Shown: positions 51,912-59,063 of the stretch, piece by piece
How positions within the stretch are numbered: position 1 is the stretch's first letter
How the letters are laid out: each line of letters begins with the position of its first letter
Position numbers and translations under genes: made by a program
Source: Orlajensenia sp037404875
GTDB taxonomy: Bacteria; Actinomycetota; Actinomycetes; Actinomycetales; Microbacteriaceae
Direction: 5' to 3'
Assembly (NCBI RefSeq): GCF_037404875.1
Contig: NZ_JBBELO010000030.1
Location: 1-64,000 of the forward strand
Length of the DNA stretch: 64,000 nucleotides
Notes under the pieces: generated by a model
Databases searched by the model: none
What the model was told of the DNA's origin: nothing
The model's input: only the letters and a program-made list of their open reading frames with translations

Positions 51912-51984
51912 GCACCTCTAGCTCAATCGGCAGAGCAACTGACTCTTAATCAGTGGGTTCAGGGTTCAAGTCCCTGGGGGTGCA
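51912..51984 (+). tRNA. tRNA-Lys, anticodon CUU
   Basis: 73 nt. Acceptor GCACCTC pairs with GGGGTGC, discriminator A. Anticodon stem-loop CTGA-CTCTTAA-TCAG gives CUU. D-loop AGCTCAATCGGCAGAGC and T-arm CAGGG-TTCAAGT-CCCTG are standard. CCA is not encoded. A terminator follows directly. Confidence 0.97.
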
Positions 51985-51987
51985 CGG

Positions 51988-52023
51988 AAAGCCCCGAACC
52001 TCTCGCCAGGTTCGGGGCTTTTT
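51988..52023 (+). terminator. Rho-independent terminator after tRNA-Lys
   Basis: 14-bp stem AAAGCCCCGAACCT with a 6-nt loop, followed by five T residues. It starts 4 nt after the tRNA. The next 150 bp hold no gene. Confidence 0.93.
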
Positions 52024-52175
52024 CACGTTCGGGACTGTTTCGCCCGATCGCAGCTGAGCACTCAAGCGTCGGACAGGTGAACATGACTCCCGCCTCAGCC
52101 GCCCTGCATCCGCCACCTGGTGTTTCTACCGCCAAGTATCCCTGTGCGCGATCAGTGCGACTGTCAGCGCGACCG

Positions 52176-52529
52176 TCAGCCCCGATCGAGAAGCGCGCCC
52201 ATCGTCAATTGCGGTTCCGTATCGGCCGGCACGGGGAACCAGGCAAGGAAGGTGACGCCCTCGCTGGTGGCGTCGAAGCGAGCGATCGTCTCATTGCCCG
52301 GCTCGTAGAAGGTGTCGCCGGGGTGCAGCACGGAGTGAGCGTCGGTTCCCACCTGGAAGTAGGCGGACCCTGATTCGATGACGCCGAAGACCGGGCCGTT
52401 GTGCCAATGCGCTCCGGCGTGGAAGTTCGGTGCGATGGTGATGCGGCGCACCTCGACGTAGGCGAAGCTCGGAGCTCCATCGATCTCGTAGGTGCTCAGG
52501 ACTCTTCGCTCGACCGGTGACTCGCTCAT
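52176..52529 (-). CDS. Cupin domain protein
   Basis: 117 aa single-domain cupin. The first cupin motif is seen in FHAGAHWHNGPVFGVIESG, with His positions for metal; the second as LHPGDTFYEPGNE. Substrate is unknown; small cupins of this type often sense or isomerise sugars or protect against thiols. ATG with weak ribosome site; single-gene unit. Confidence 0.87.
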   Translation of the reverse strand: MSESPVERRVLSTYEIDGAPSFAYVEVRRITIAPNFHAGAHWHNGPVFGVIESGSAYFQVGTDAHSVLHPGDTFYEPGNETIARFDATSEGVTFLAWFPVPADTEPQLTMGALLDRG

Positions 52530-52601
52530 GCATCAATGATGGCAGCGGGGCTTGGCTGCCGGTCGGCACAGGGTGTCGGTGGTCGCTGCGATGCTGTGGT
52601 C

Positions 52602-52820
52602 ATGGAGAAAAGCTCGACATACATCGCCGGCCGCGAGGTGGCCGTGAATGACGTGCTCTGGAGCGCAGGCGGCGGGTTCGCGGTGACCAAGGTGGTCGAA
52701 GGTCGCGGAGGGCGACGCGTGTTCTACCAGCACCCGCAGAAGAAGCGCGCATACGTCACGATCCCCGACGACGCACGCACCCGGGTCGTCGTTCCGCGAC
52801 CCGCGACGGAGCGCGCCTGA
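52602..52820 (+). CDS. Small hypothetical protein
   Basis: 72 aa, beta-rich and basic (AVNDVLWSAGGGFAVTKVVEG, then FYQHPQKKRAYVTIP). Not recognised. Coding is supported by codon bias. ATG 52602 is preferred over upstream starts that overlap the divergent cupin gene. Confidence 0.65.
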   Translation: MEKSSTYIAGREVAVNDVLWSAGGGFAVTKVVEGRGGRRVFYQHPQKKRAYVTIPDDARTRVVVPRPATERA

Positions 52821-52962
52821 ATAGCGCTTCTTCTTCCCAGTCCCGCTCGCACGATGACAGTGTTTGTGCCGCGACAACCCGGCGAGGATGGCGCCTCGTG
52901 AGTCGACCGTTGCGCCGTGGTCCTCTCGAGCGGCAGACTCGCACGTGGAGAGGGGATGCACG

Positions 52963-53136
52963 ATGTCGGATCTCACCGGGGGACCGGACGAGCGCACGCG
53001 GCAGTTGGCTCAGCGCGCCAGTGAGGGCGAGTTGGATGCCGCTTGGCTGCGTCGACAGCTTGATTCCGCCCTTGCAGCTTGGGGCGACGACGAGTCGAAG
53101 CTTGACGTCGAGAAAGACGCTCGCCAAGACTACTGA
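52963..53136 (+). CDS. Small acidic hypothetical protein
   Basis: 57 aa, helical and charged (ERTRQLAQRASEGELDAAWL). ATG 52963 follows GGAGAGGGG, a strong ribosome site. No family recognised. The next 246 bp before the beta-propeller gene show no supported gene. Confidence 0.6.
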   Translation: MSDLTGGPDERTRQLAQRASEGELDAAWLRRQLDSALAAWGDDESKLDVEKDARQDY

Positions 53137-53382
53137 GGCGCCGCTGCGGGTGGGCCCGGCGAGGCGACAGGCCACGCTGCCGCCGAACGCTCTGGCGAGT
53201 GACGGAGCGACTGCGATAATGTGAGCCTGTCTCACCCGGCGCGGCATCTGAGTCCGCGTTGTACCGGCTGCGGCCGGCACCCGAATCGCAAGAGAACACA
53301 TCCGAACGTCCCGCGCGTTGCGGTCGTGATCACGCCCGCACTTGGCCGTGTGGGGCTTCGTCATCATGAGAGAGAATGCTCG

Positions 53383-54753
53383 ATGAAGCGCACTCTGATC
53401 ACGGCCGCATCCGCCAGCGCCCTGCTGGTGGCCCTCGCGGTCGTACCGCCGGCCTATGCCGACGTGCCCGCCCCGGCGACGACCACCCCAGCGGCGAGCA
53501 CGACGCTCACCGGCCGAGCGGCCGACATCGCCGTCAGCGCCGACGGTTCCACGGCCTACGTGAGCCACTACGAGGACGGACGCGTCGACGTCGTCGACCT
53601 CGCCACCCACTCCGTGGCATCGACACTCAACCTGGCAGTCGGTCGTGAAGACAACCTTCGATACCAGGCACTCTTCGTCAGGTTGAGCGCCGACGGTTCC
53701 CTCCTGTACGTGTTCGGAAACCTCGGCGGCGGATACTTCGCCGTCGTCGACACGACGACCCTTGCCGTCACGAGCGAGCATTTCGACGTCGACGCGTATC
53801 CGCTTGATCTCGTCGTCAACCCGGCAGGCGGAGACGTCTACGTGCTGAATGACTACGGGGCGGGGATCGACTCCTACGATCCGGTCACGTTGCAGCCGGT
53901 CGGATCCGTCGCGATCCCCGGCGGTGGCACTCCGGGCCACCCCGACATTCCCACGACGGGCACGGTCTCCCCAGACGGCGCAACGCTCTACGTCGCGCAG
54001 GTCGGTACCTCGGCGAGCATCGTCAAGTACGACATCGCGAGTGCATCCGTCATTGGCGAGGCCTCGGGTGGATCGACCTACAACCTCTCCCTCTCTCGCG
54101 ACGGAAGCCTGCTGCTGGATCGGATGCAGGGAGGATTGATCCTGCTCGACCCTGCCGACCTGCACGCGATTTCAACGCCGACCGTGCCGCAGTGGCCGGC
54201 CGACTCGGCCTTCTCACCCGACAGTACTGAGATCACGAGCGTCGGCTGGGATCCGGTCGGCGAGCAGACACCGGTCGCGTATGTGATCGATACCGATTCC
54301 GGCCAGGTGCTCTCCCAGTTCTCGGTCGAAGGCTGGGCGCCGAGCCACGTGGCCTATCGCCCCGACGGGCTGGAGCTGCTCGTCAGCTCGCAGTCCACGC
54401 TCCTGTTCTTCCGCAGCGCGATCATCGGCGAGACGGATGCGCCGCAGGCGACCGTGGGCGAGCACTACGCGTTCGATCCCGCATTGGCCAACACGACCTC
54501 ATCGGAGGTCACCGGGGGCAGCCTGCCGCCGGGATTGAGCCTTCAGCACGGGGTCATCACCGGAACTCCGACCGAAGCGGGCACCTTCACCGCAACCCTG
54601 AGTGCTCACGGGCTGTTCGGGCCGGCCGCGACGGCGGACGTGACCGTGGTCGTTCAGGCGGCGGCGGAGCACCACCCGCCCTTCGTGTCGATCGTGCTCG
54701 GGATACTCCGCGCCATCTGGGCCTGGCTGCACGGACACCACCCGGGTGCCTGA
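53383..54753 (+). CDS. Secreted beta-propeller protein with Ig-like domain
   Basis: 456 aa. Signal peptide MKRTLITAASASALLVALAVVPPAYA. About seven YVTN-type blades follow (ADIAVSADGSTAYVSHYEDGRVDVVDL, DLVVNPAGGDVYVLNDY), forming a beta-propeller. A putative Ig (He_PIG) domain is at about 350-430: SLPPGLSLQHGVITGTPTEAGTFTATL. The C-terminus has a hydrophobic stretch (FVSIVLGILRAIWAWLHG) that may anchor it. Likely surface-exposed and binding; ligand unknown. Confidence 0.87.
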   Translation: MKRTLITAASASALLVALAVVPPAYADVPAPATTTPAASTTLTGRAADIAVSADGSTAYVSHYEDGRVDVVDLATHSVASTLNLAVGREDNLRYQALFVRLSADGSLLYVFGNLGGGYFAVVDTTTLAVTSEHFDVDAYPLDLVVNPAGGDVYVLNDYGAGIDSYDPVTLQPVGSVAIPGGGTPGHPDIPTTGTVSPDGATLYVAQVGTSASIVKYDIASASVIGEASGGSTYNLSLSRDGSLLLDRMQGGLILLDPADLHAISTPTVPQWPADSAFSPDSTEITSVGWDPVGEQTPVAYVIDTDSGQVLSQFSVEGWAPSHVAYRPDGLELLVSSQSTLLFFRSAIIGETDAPQATVGEHYAFDPALANTTSSEVTGGSLPPGLSLQHGVITGTPTEAGTFTATLSAHGLFGPAATADVTVVVQAAAEHHPPFVSIVLGILRAIWAWLHGHHPGA

Positions 54754-54755
54754 CC

Positions 54756-54789
54756 CGTGCGGGGCGGCCCCGATCGGCCGCCCCGCACG
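54756..54789. terminator. Convergent bidirectional terminator hairpin
   Basis: Perfect 14-bp stem CGTGCGGGGCGGCC with a 6-nt loop, followed by TTT on the plus strand. It fills the gap between the propeller gene and the convergent MerR gene. Confidence 0.8.
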
Positions 54790-54791
54790 TT

Positions 54792-55619
54792 TCACACCGC
54801 CTCGACCGGCACTTGGAGCTCGGTCACCCAATCGGGTCCGGGAATGTGGCCAGGAGCGTTGAGGTACACCTCGCGATTCGCGCCCGTCATGCGGTAGCCG
54901 TCTGCGACGAGCTGCTCCACGAGGGCGAGCCACGTGTCGCCGATGCCCGACATGTCGCCCCGGTGCAGGATGGTGGCCGACAACGACGTCGCCGGCAACT
55001 CGACGACCTCGTAGCCCTCGCCGGTGCGTGGACGCGCCTCGGCTGTCTGGCTGACGTGCACGATCATCCCCTCGCCGTCCTCTACGGTCTCGTACCAGAA
55101 GATGGCGGGAGGGATGATGGGCCGGCCGGCCGACTCGAGGGCACGGTCGAGGTCTTCGATGAGTGGGCCGACGACGGGTCCGACGTGCTCGGGACCCATG
55201 CCGGGAGCGACACCGGTGACGGCGTACACCGTGACCGGGTCGATGGGACGGTAGCTGACGGGACTGGTGGACATGGCTGGTTCTCCTTCCAATTGTCGGA
55301 GTCGCCGATCGATGCGGGCGAGCGATGCCGTGTCGTCCACGATGGCCGCCTCGATCTCGCCTCGACGCGAACGCAGCAGCGCTATGAGCGCGCTGTCCTC
55401 GTCATCCGCGGCGAGCACCGCTGCGACGCGATCCAGGCCGATGTCGAGCCGGCGCAGCTCCACGATGCGAAGCAGACGCGGGATCTGCTCGTTCGAGTAG
55501 CGGCGGTATCCCGTGCGGTCATCGACGTGGGCAGGAGGCAGCAGTCCGATGGCGTCGTAGTGACGCAGCATTCGCACGCTCACCCGCCCGATTCCGGCGA
55601 ATTCTCCGATGGTGTACAT
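54792..55619 (-). CDS. MerR-family regulator with GyrI-like effector domain
   Basis: 275 aa. The N-terminal MerR winged helix is complete: YTIGEFAGIGRVSVRMLRHYDAIGLLPPA...GYRRYSNEQIPRL. A dimer helix follows, then a GyrI/AraC-effector-like domain (about 120-275) for small-molecule sensing, as in BmrR-type multidrug regulators. ATG 55619 is preferred over the open frame to 55694, because a MerR-type promoter and operator lie at 55630-55660. The regulated gene may be itself and/or the divergent 55732 gene. Confidence 0.92.
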   Translation of the reverse strand: MYTIGEFAGIGRVSVRMLRHYDAIGLLPPAHVDDRTGYRRYSNEQIPRLLRIVELRRLDIGLDRVAAVLAADDEDSALIALLRSRRGEIEAAIVDDTASLARIDRRLRQLEGEPAMSTSPVSYRPIDPVTVYAVTGVAPGMGPEHVGPVVGPLIEDLDRALESAGRPIIPPAIFWYETVEDGEGMIVHVSQTAEARPRTGEGYEVVELPATSLSATILHRGDMSGIGDTWLALVEQLVADGYRMTGANREVYLNAPGHIPGPDWVTELQVPVEAV

Positions 55620-55629
55620 GATGGAGACC

Positions 55630-55660
55630 ACACTGGAGCCTGACACGATGTCAGGGTCAA
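55630..55660 (-). promoter_or_regulatory. MerR-type promoter with 19-bp spacer and operator palindrome
   Basis: Minus-strand TTGACC (-35) and CAGTGT (-10) are 19 bp apart, the overlong spacing that MerR activators untwist. Between them, CCTGACA-TCG-TGTCAGG (55639-55655) is a perfect 7-bp-arm palindrome. It ends 10 nt before the regulator ATG, so the leader is very short. Confidence 0.8.
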
Positions 55661-55731
55661 GCAACACCTGCGAGTCGATTCGGGCCGAGTGCACCTAGCG
55701 CCGGAGCGGGATCCCGGTCGATCATGAACGT

Positions 55732-56367
55732 GTGGATGACGCGTCGCTCGACCTCGTGGAAGAAGCGGCGCGCGTCGCCTCGGGCATCGACCCGCCTCTC
55801 GATCTGGATGCCGCAACGCCGGCCGCCGGCTACCGGCGAGGTGCGAGCGACGCCGGGCGGGCGATCCGCCGCCACCGCTTCGGAAAAGGTGCGGAGGCGG
55901 AACAGGCCGCCCAGCTGACGATCATCGGCGGAACCGCCGGCTATGCGCAGGTGCAGGCCGAACCGGCGAGGGCATCCGCTGCGCCGAACGACTTCGAAGA
56001 CGTCGATATCGACATCACCATTCCCCGTTTCGGAACGCTCGACATGCTGCGGCTCGCTCGCTTCGCGGTGACGTCGGGGTGGGCTCTGGCCGGTTTCGTG
56101 TTCGTCAACGGCGCGTACCAGCCGCTGGCCGCCACGGAGGCGAGCGAGCTCTCGGAGCGGGTGCGCGCCGAGTTGCTTATGCGCGGTGTCACGCCCGCCA
56201 GCTATGCGGTCGCCGACCACAACGAGGCGTTCATGATCAACGCCCTGAAGCTGCGCGACCCCGACGGCGAACCTCTCACGATCTCGCGTCTGGGTACCCT
56301 GCACGGCTACCGGTTCGAGGCAGCGGCCGACCTCGTCGAGCGCTTCCTGCCCGAAGCACTCAGCTGA
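55732..56367 (+). CDS. Conserved hypothetical protein
   Basis: 211 aa, no named family recognised. The C-terminal half has IDITIPRFGTLDMLRLARFAVTSGWALAGFVFVNGAYQPL and a late YAVADHNEAFMINALKLRD segment, suggesting a compact alpha/beta domain. Starts at GTG 55732. It is divergent from the MerR regulator, with 112 bp between starts. Whether it is a MerR target cannot be read from sequence. Confidence 0.7.
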   Translation: MDDASLDLVEEAARVASGIDPPLDLDAATPAAGYRRGASDAGRAIRRHRFGKGAEAEQAAQLTIIGGTAGYAQVQAEPARASAAPNDFEDVDIDITIPRFGTLDMLRLARFAVTSGWALAGFVFVNGAYQPLAATEASELSERVRAELLMRGVTPASYAVADHNEAFMINALKLRDPDGEPLTISRLGTLHGYRFEAAADLVERFLPEALS

Positions 56368-56506
56368 GCGCCAGCCGGGCCGGGCGACGGCGGTAGCCGT
56401 CCGGGAGGAACCTAGGTGCCTTCGGCCGCCGCATGCCGGTGTCAAGCCCCTCGAAGCCGTCGTGCCTGACGTTCAGACTGACGAAGGGGACGAGTCAGGA
56501 GAAGAC

Positions 56507-57655
56507 ATGCAGGCGATGGTCTACCGCGGGCCGTACAAGGTGCGGGTCGAGGAGAAGGACATTCCCAAGATCGAGCATCCGAATGACGCCATCGTGCGCG
56601 TCACTCTCGCCGCCATCTGCGGCTCAGACCTACACCTCTACCACGGGATGATGCCCGACACCCGCATCGGCCATACGTTCGGGCACGAGTTCATCGGAGT
56701 GGTCGAAGAGGTCGGCTCCTCGGTGCAGAGCCTGAAGCGCGGCGATCGCGTCATGGTGCCCTTCAACATCTTCTGCGGCAGCTGCTACTTCTGTTCGCGC
56801 GGCCTCTTCTCGCTGTGCCACAACGTGAATCCGAACGCGACCGCCGTGGGCGGCATCTACGGCTACTCCCACACGTGCGGCGGCTACGACGGTGGCCAGT
56901 CGCAGTTCGTGCGCGTTCCGTTCGCCGATGTCGGCCCCGCGATCATCCCCGACTGGATGGCTGACGAAGACGCGGTGCTGCTGACGGATGCCTGCTCCAC
57001 CGGATACTTCGGAGCCCAACTCGCCGACATCGTCGAGGGGGACACCGTGCTTGTCTTCGGCGCCGGACCGGTCGGGCTGTACGCAGCCGCCTCGGCCTGG
57101 CTCATGGGTGCGGGTCGCGTGATCGTGGTCGATCACCTGGAGTACCGCCTGGCGAAGGCCCGCGAATTCGCGCACGCGGAGACCTACAACTTCACCGAGT
57201 ACGACGACATCGTGGTGGAGATGAAGCGCACCACGGGACACCTCGGGGCCGATGTCGCCATCGATGCGGTCGGGGCGGAGGCCGATGGCAACCTGATCCA
57301 GCACGTCACGAGTGCGAAGTTCAAGCTCCAAGGCGGCTCGCCCATCGCACTGAACTGGGCGATCGACTCCGTGCGGAAGGCGGGCACCATCTCGGTGATG
57401 GGAGCGTACGGTCCCATGTTCAGCGCCGTGAAGTTCGGCGACGCCATGAACAAGGGCCTCACCATCAACACGAATCAGGCACCGGTGAAGCGGCAATGGC
57501 CCCGGCTGTTCGAGCACGTGCGGAACGGTTACCTCAAGCCCAGCGACATCGTTACGCACCGCTTCCCCCTGGAGCACATCGATGAGGCGTACCACGTCTT
57601 CTCCTCGAAGCTCGATGGCTGCATCAAGCCGCTGATCGTTCCGGCCGCCGCCTGA
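56507..57655 (+). CDS. Zinc-dependent alcohol dehydrogenase (formaldehyde dehydrogenase-like)
   Basis: 382 aa MDR enzyme. Catalytic zinc ligands are in ICGSDLH (Cys) and GHEF (His-Glu); structural zinc cysteines lie in FCGSCYFCSRGLFSLC. NAD(P) site VFGAGPVGLYAAASA. Close to the glutathione-independent formaldehyde dehydrogenase/threonine-dehydrogenase branch. ATG 56507 follows AGGAGAAG; upstream codons in frame are rejected. A second gene follows after 27 bp and probably shares the mRNA. Confidence 0.93.
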   Translation: MQAMVYRGPYKVRVEEKDIPKIEHPNDAIVRVTLAAICGSDLHLYHGMMPDTRIGHTFGHEFIGVVEEVGSSVQSLKRGDRVMVPFNIFCGSCYFCSRGLFSLCHNVNPNATAVGGIYGYSHTCGGYDGGQSQFVRVPFADVGPAIIPDWMADEDAVLLTDACSTGYFGAQLADIVEGDTVLVFGAGPVGLYAAASAWLMGAGRVIVVDHLEYRLAKAREFAHAETYNFTEYDDIVVEMKRTTGHLGADVAIDAVGAEADGNLIQHVTSAKFKLQGGSPIALNWAIDSVRKAGTISVMGAYGPMFSAVKFGDAMNKGLTINTNQAPVKRQWPRLFEHVRNGYLKPSDIVTHRFPLEHIDEAYHVFSSKLDGCIKPLIVPAAA

Positions 57656-57682
57656 CGGTCGCCGAAGAGCAAGGAGACGACG

Positions 57683-58246
57683 TTGCCTTACACCGCAGAC
57701 AAGCCCTACGAGAATCCCTCGAGCGAGGAACTTCGCGCCCGCATCCCCGGATGGGGCGTGGATGCCGATCCCAGGGACCGGCCCGCGGTTCCCCGCGAGA
57801 AGCACCTGCCCACCGGCGCCCACTGGGACTTTCCCGATCGGCAGCCTGAGACGTTCCTCCGGGAGCGTTCGATCGAGCACGCCATGCTGACTCCCGTGTT
57901 CGGCACGGCGCAGCCGTTGCACGGGCTCTCGGGAGCGATACGGCGCTTTGCCTACGACCGGTTCAGCGAGGGCCGAGCCGCGCATTGGCTTCTGCTGCTC
58001 GCCGGGGACCGCGTCGATGCCGGCGCCAGCCATCTGCGCAGCCTGCTCAGCACACGGCCCGACAACCCGATCACCGAGACCGGAGTGCTCGGCGAGTTCA
58101 GGCATCACCCGATCACATCCCGGTTCGGGCAGCGGCGCACCGATACGAAGCACGTCTGGCTCGACCCGCTCATCGTCGCGGGGCCGTGGCTGCTGGCCGC
58201 GGCACTCGGCGTCGTCGCCGTCAGGTCGGCGACGAAGAAGCGCTGA
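57683..58246 (+). CDS. Hypothetical protein downstream of the alcohol dehydrogenase
   Basis: 187 aa. An N-terminal half rich in Pro/Arg/Asp (GWGVDADPRDRPAVPREKH), then a helical middle and a C-terminal hydrophobic helix (LIVAGPWLLAAALGVVAV) ending in a basic tail. Start is TTG 57683, six bases after AAGGAG, which is convincing. Proteins of this type often accompany such dehydrogenases in Actinobacteria; function unknown. The 3' end overlaps the convergent membrane-protein gene by 26 bp. Confidence 0.8.
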   Translation: MPYTADKPYENPSSEELRARIPGWGVDADPRDRPAVPREKHLPTGAHWDFPDRQPETFLRERSIEHAMLTPVFGTAQPLHGLSGAIRRFAYDRFSEGRAAHWLLLLAGDRVDAGASHLRSLLSTRPDNPITETGVLGEFRHHPITSRFGQRRTDTKHVWLDPLIVAGPWLLAAALGVVAVRSATKKR

Positions 58247-59063
58247 GTTCGGGTCGGCGGATGCGCGCGCGGTCCAGGCTCACGTACACCGCCAGGTAGA
58301 TGAGCAGGGATGCCGCGATCCCGATCACGAACAGCCAGGCGGCCGGGCGCGACCAGATGAAGTCGCGGCTGAAGATCAGGATGGCCAGTGCCATGAAGCC
58401 GAGGCTGATCAACTGCGCCTGGAAGACCCAGCGGAAGGCGCTCCAGCGGGGTTCGGCGAGCATCCAGAGGTTGACCATGCCAGGAAGGGTCACCACGGCG
58501 CCGACCACCCTGGCGGTGAGTGGCGTCAGGGGCCACGCCCAGACGTCGATCAGGATGCCCGGCGCGATGAAGAGGGTCAGGCCGGTGATGAGCGACCCCG
58601 CTCCGATGAGCGCCAGCACGATCCTGAGGGGAACCGGGATGGCGGTGTCGCGTTCATCGAAGCGGCCGTCGTCCTCGCGCCAGTTGAGGATGAGCACGAG
58701 CAGTGCGAGCACCGGGGTGGTGAGGTACAGCGTCACCCAGGTGATGAACGAGATGTGGCCGAAGTGAAAGCGGTCCCAGTGCAGGAAGGTGGCGATGCCG
58801 AGCAACGTGGCGAAGACGAAGACGGCGGGGAAGCCGTGCTTCACACGGTGCCAGCGTCGCTGTACGACCACCTGCAGGAAGAACCAGATGCCGCCCAGGT
58901 AGGCGCACGCGAGCAGCATCGCCGTGAACGGTGGCGCGATCGTCCACGCGAACAGCTGGTCCGTCGAACCCGGCAGCACGTAGAGAAGGAACGACGCCGC
59001 GACCAGGAACGGGATGACGATGACGGCGACGGCTCTCGTATAGGTGAGGATGCGATCGCTCAT
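58221..59063 (-). CDS. Multi-pass membrane protein coupled to a STAND ATPase
   Basis: 280 aa with about eight hydrophobic helices. The start MSDRILTYTRAVAVIVIPFLVAA leads into the first. Between helices lies a short basic loop (QRRWHRVKHG) and an acidic loop (NWREDDGRFDERD). No known transporter motif. ATG 59063 overlaps the stop of the upstream ATPase as ATGA, so their synthesis is coupled. Similar eight-helix proteins occur as stand-alone genes. A partner or effector role for the ATPase is inferred only from the overlap. Confidence 0.82.
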   Translation of the reverse strand: MSDRILTYTRAVAVIVIPFLVAASFLLYVLPGSTDQLFAWTIAPPFTAMLLACAYLGGIWFFLQVVVQRRWHRVKHGFPAVFVFATLLGIATFLHWDRFHFGHISFITWVTLYLTTPVLALLVLILNWREDDGRFDERDTAIPVPLRIVLALIGAGSLITGLTLFIAPGILIDVWAWPLTPLTARVVGAVVTLPGMVNLWMLAEPRWSAFRWVFQAQLISLGFMALAILIFSRDFIWSRPAAWLFVIGIAASLLIYLAVYVSLDRARIRRPELSASSSPT

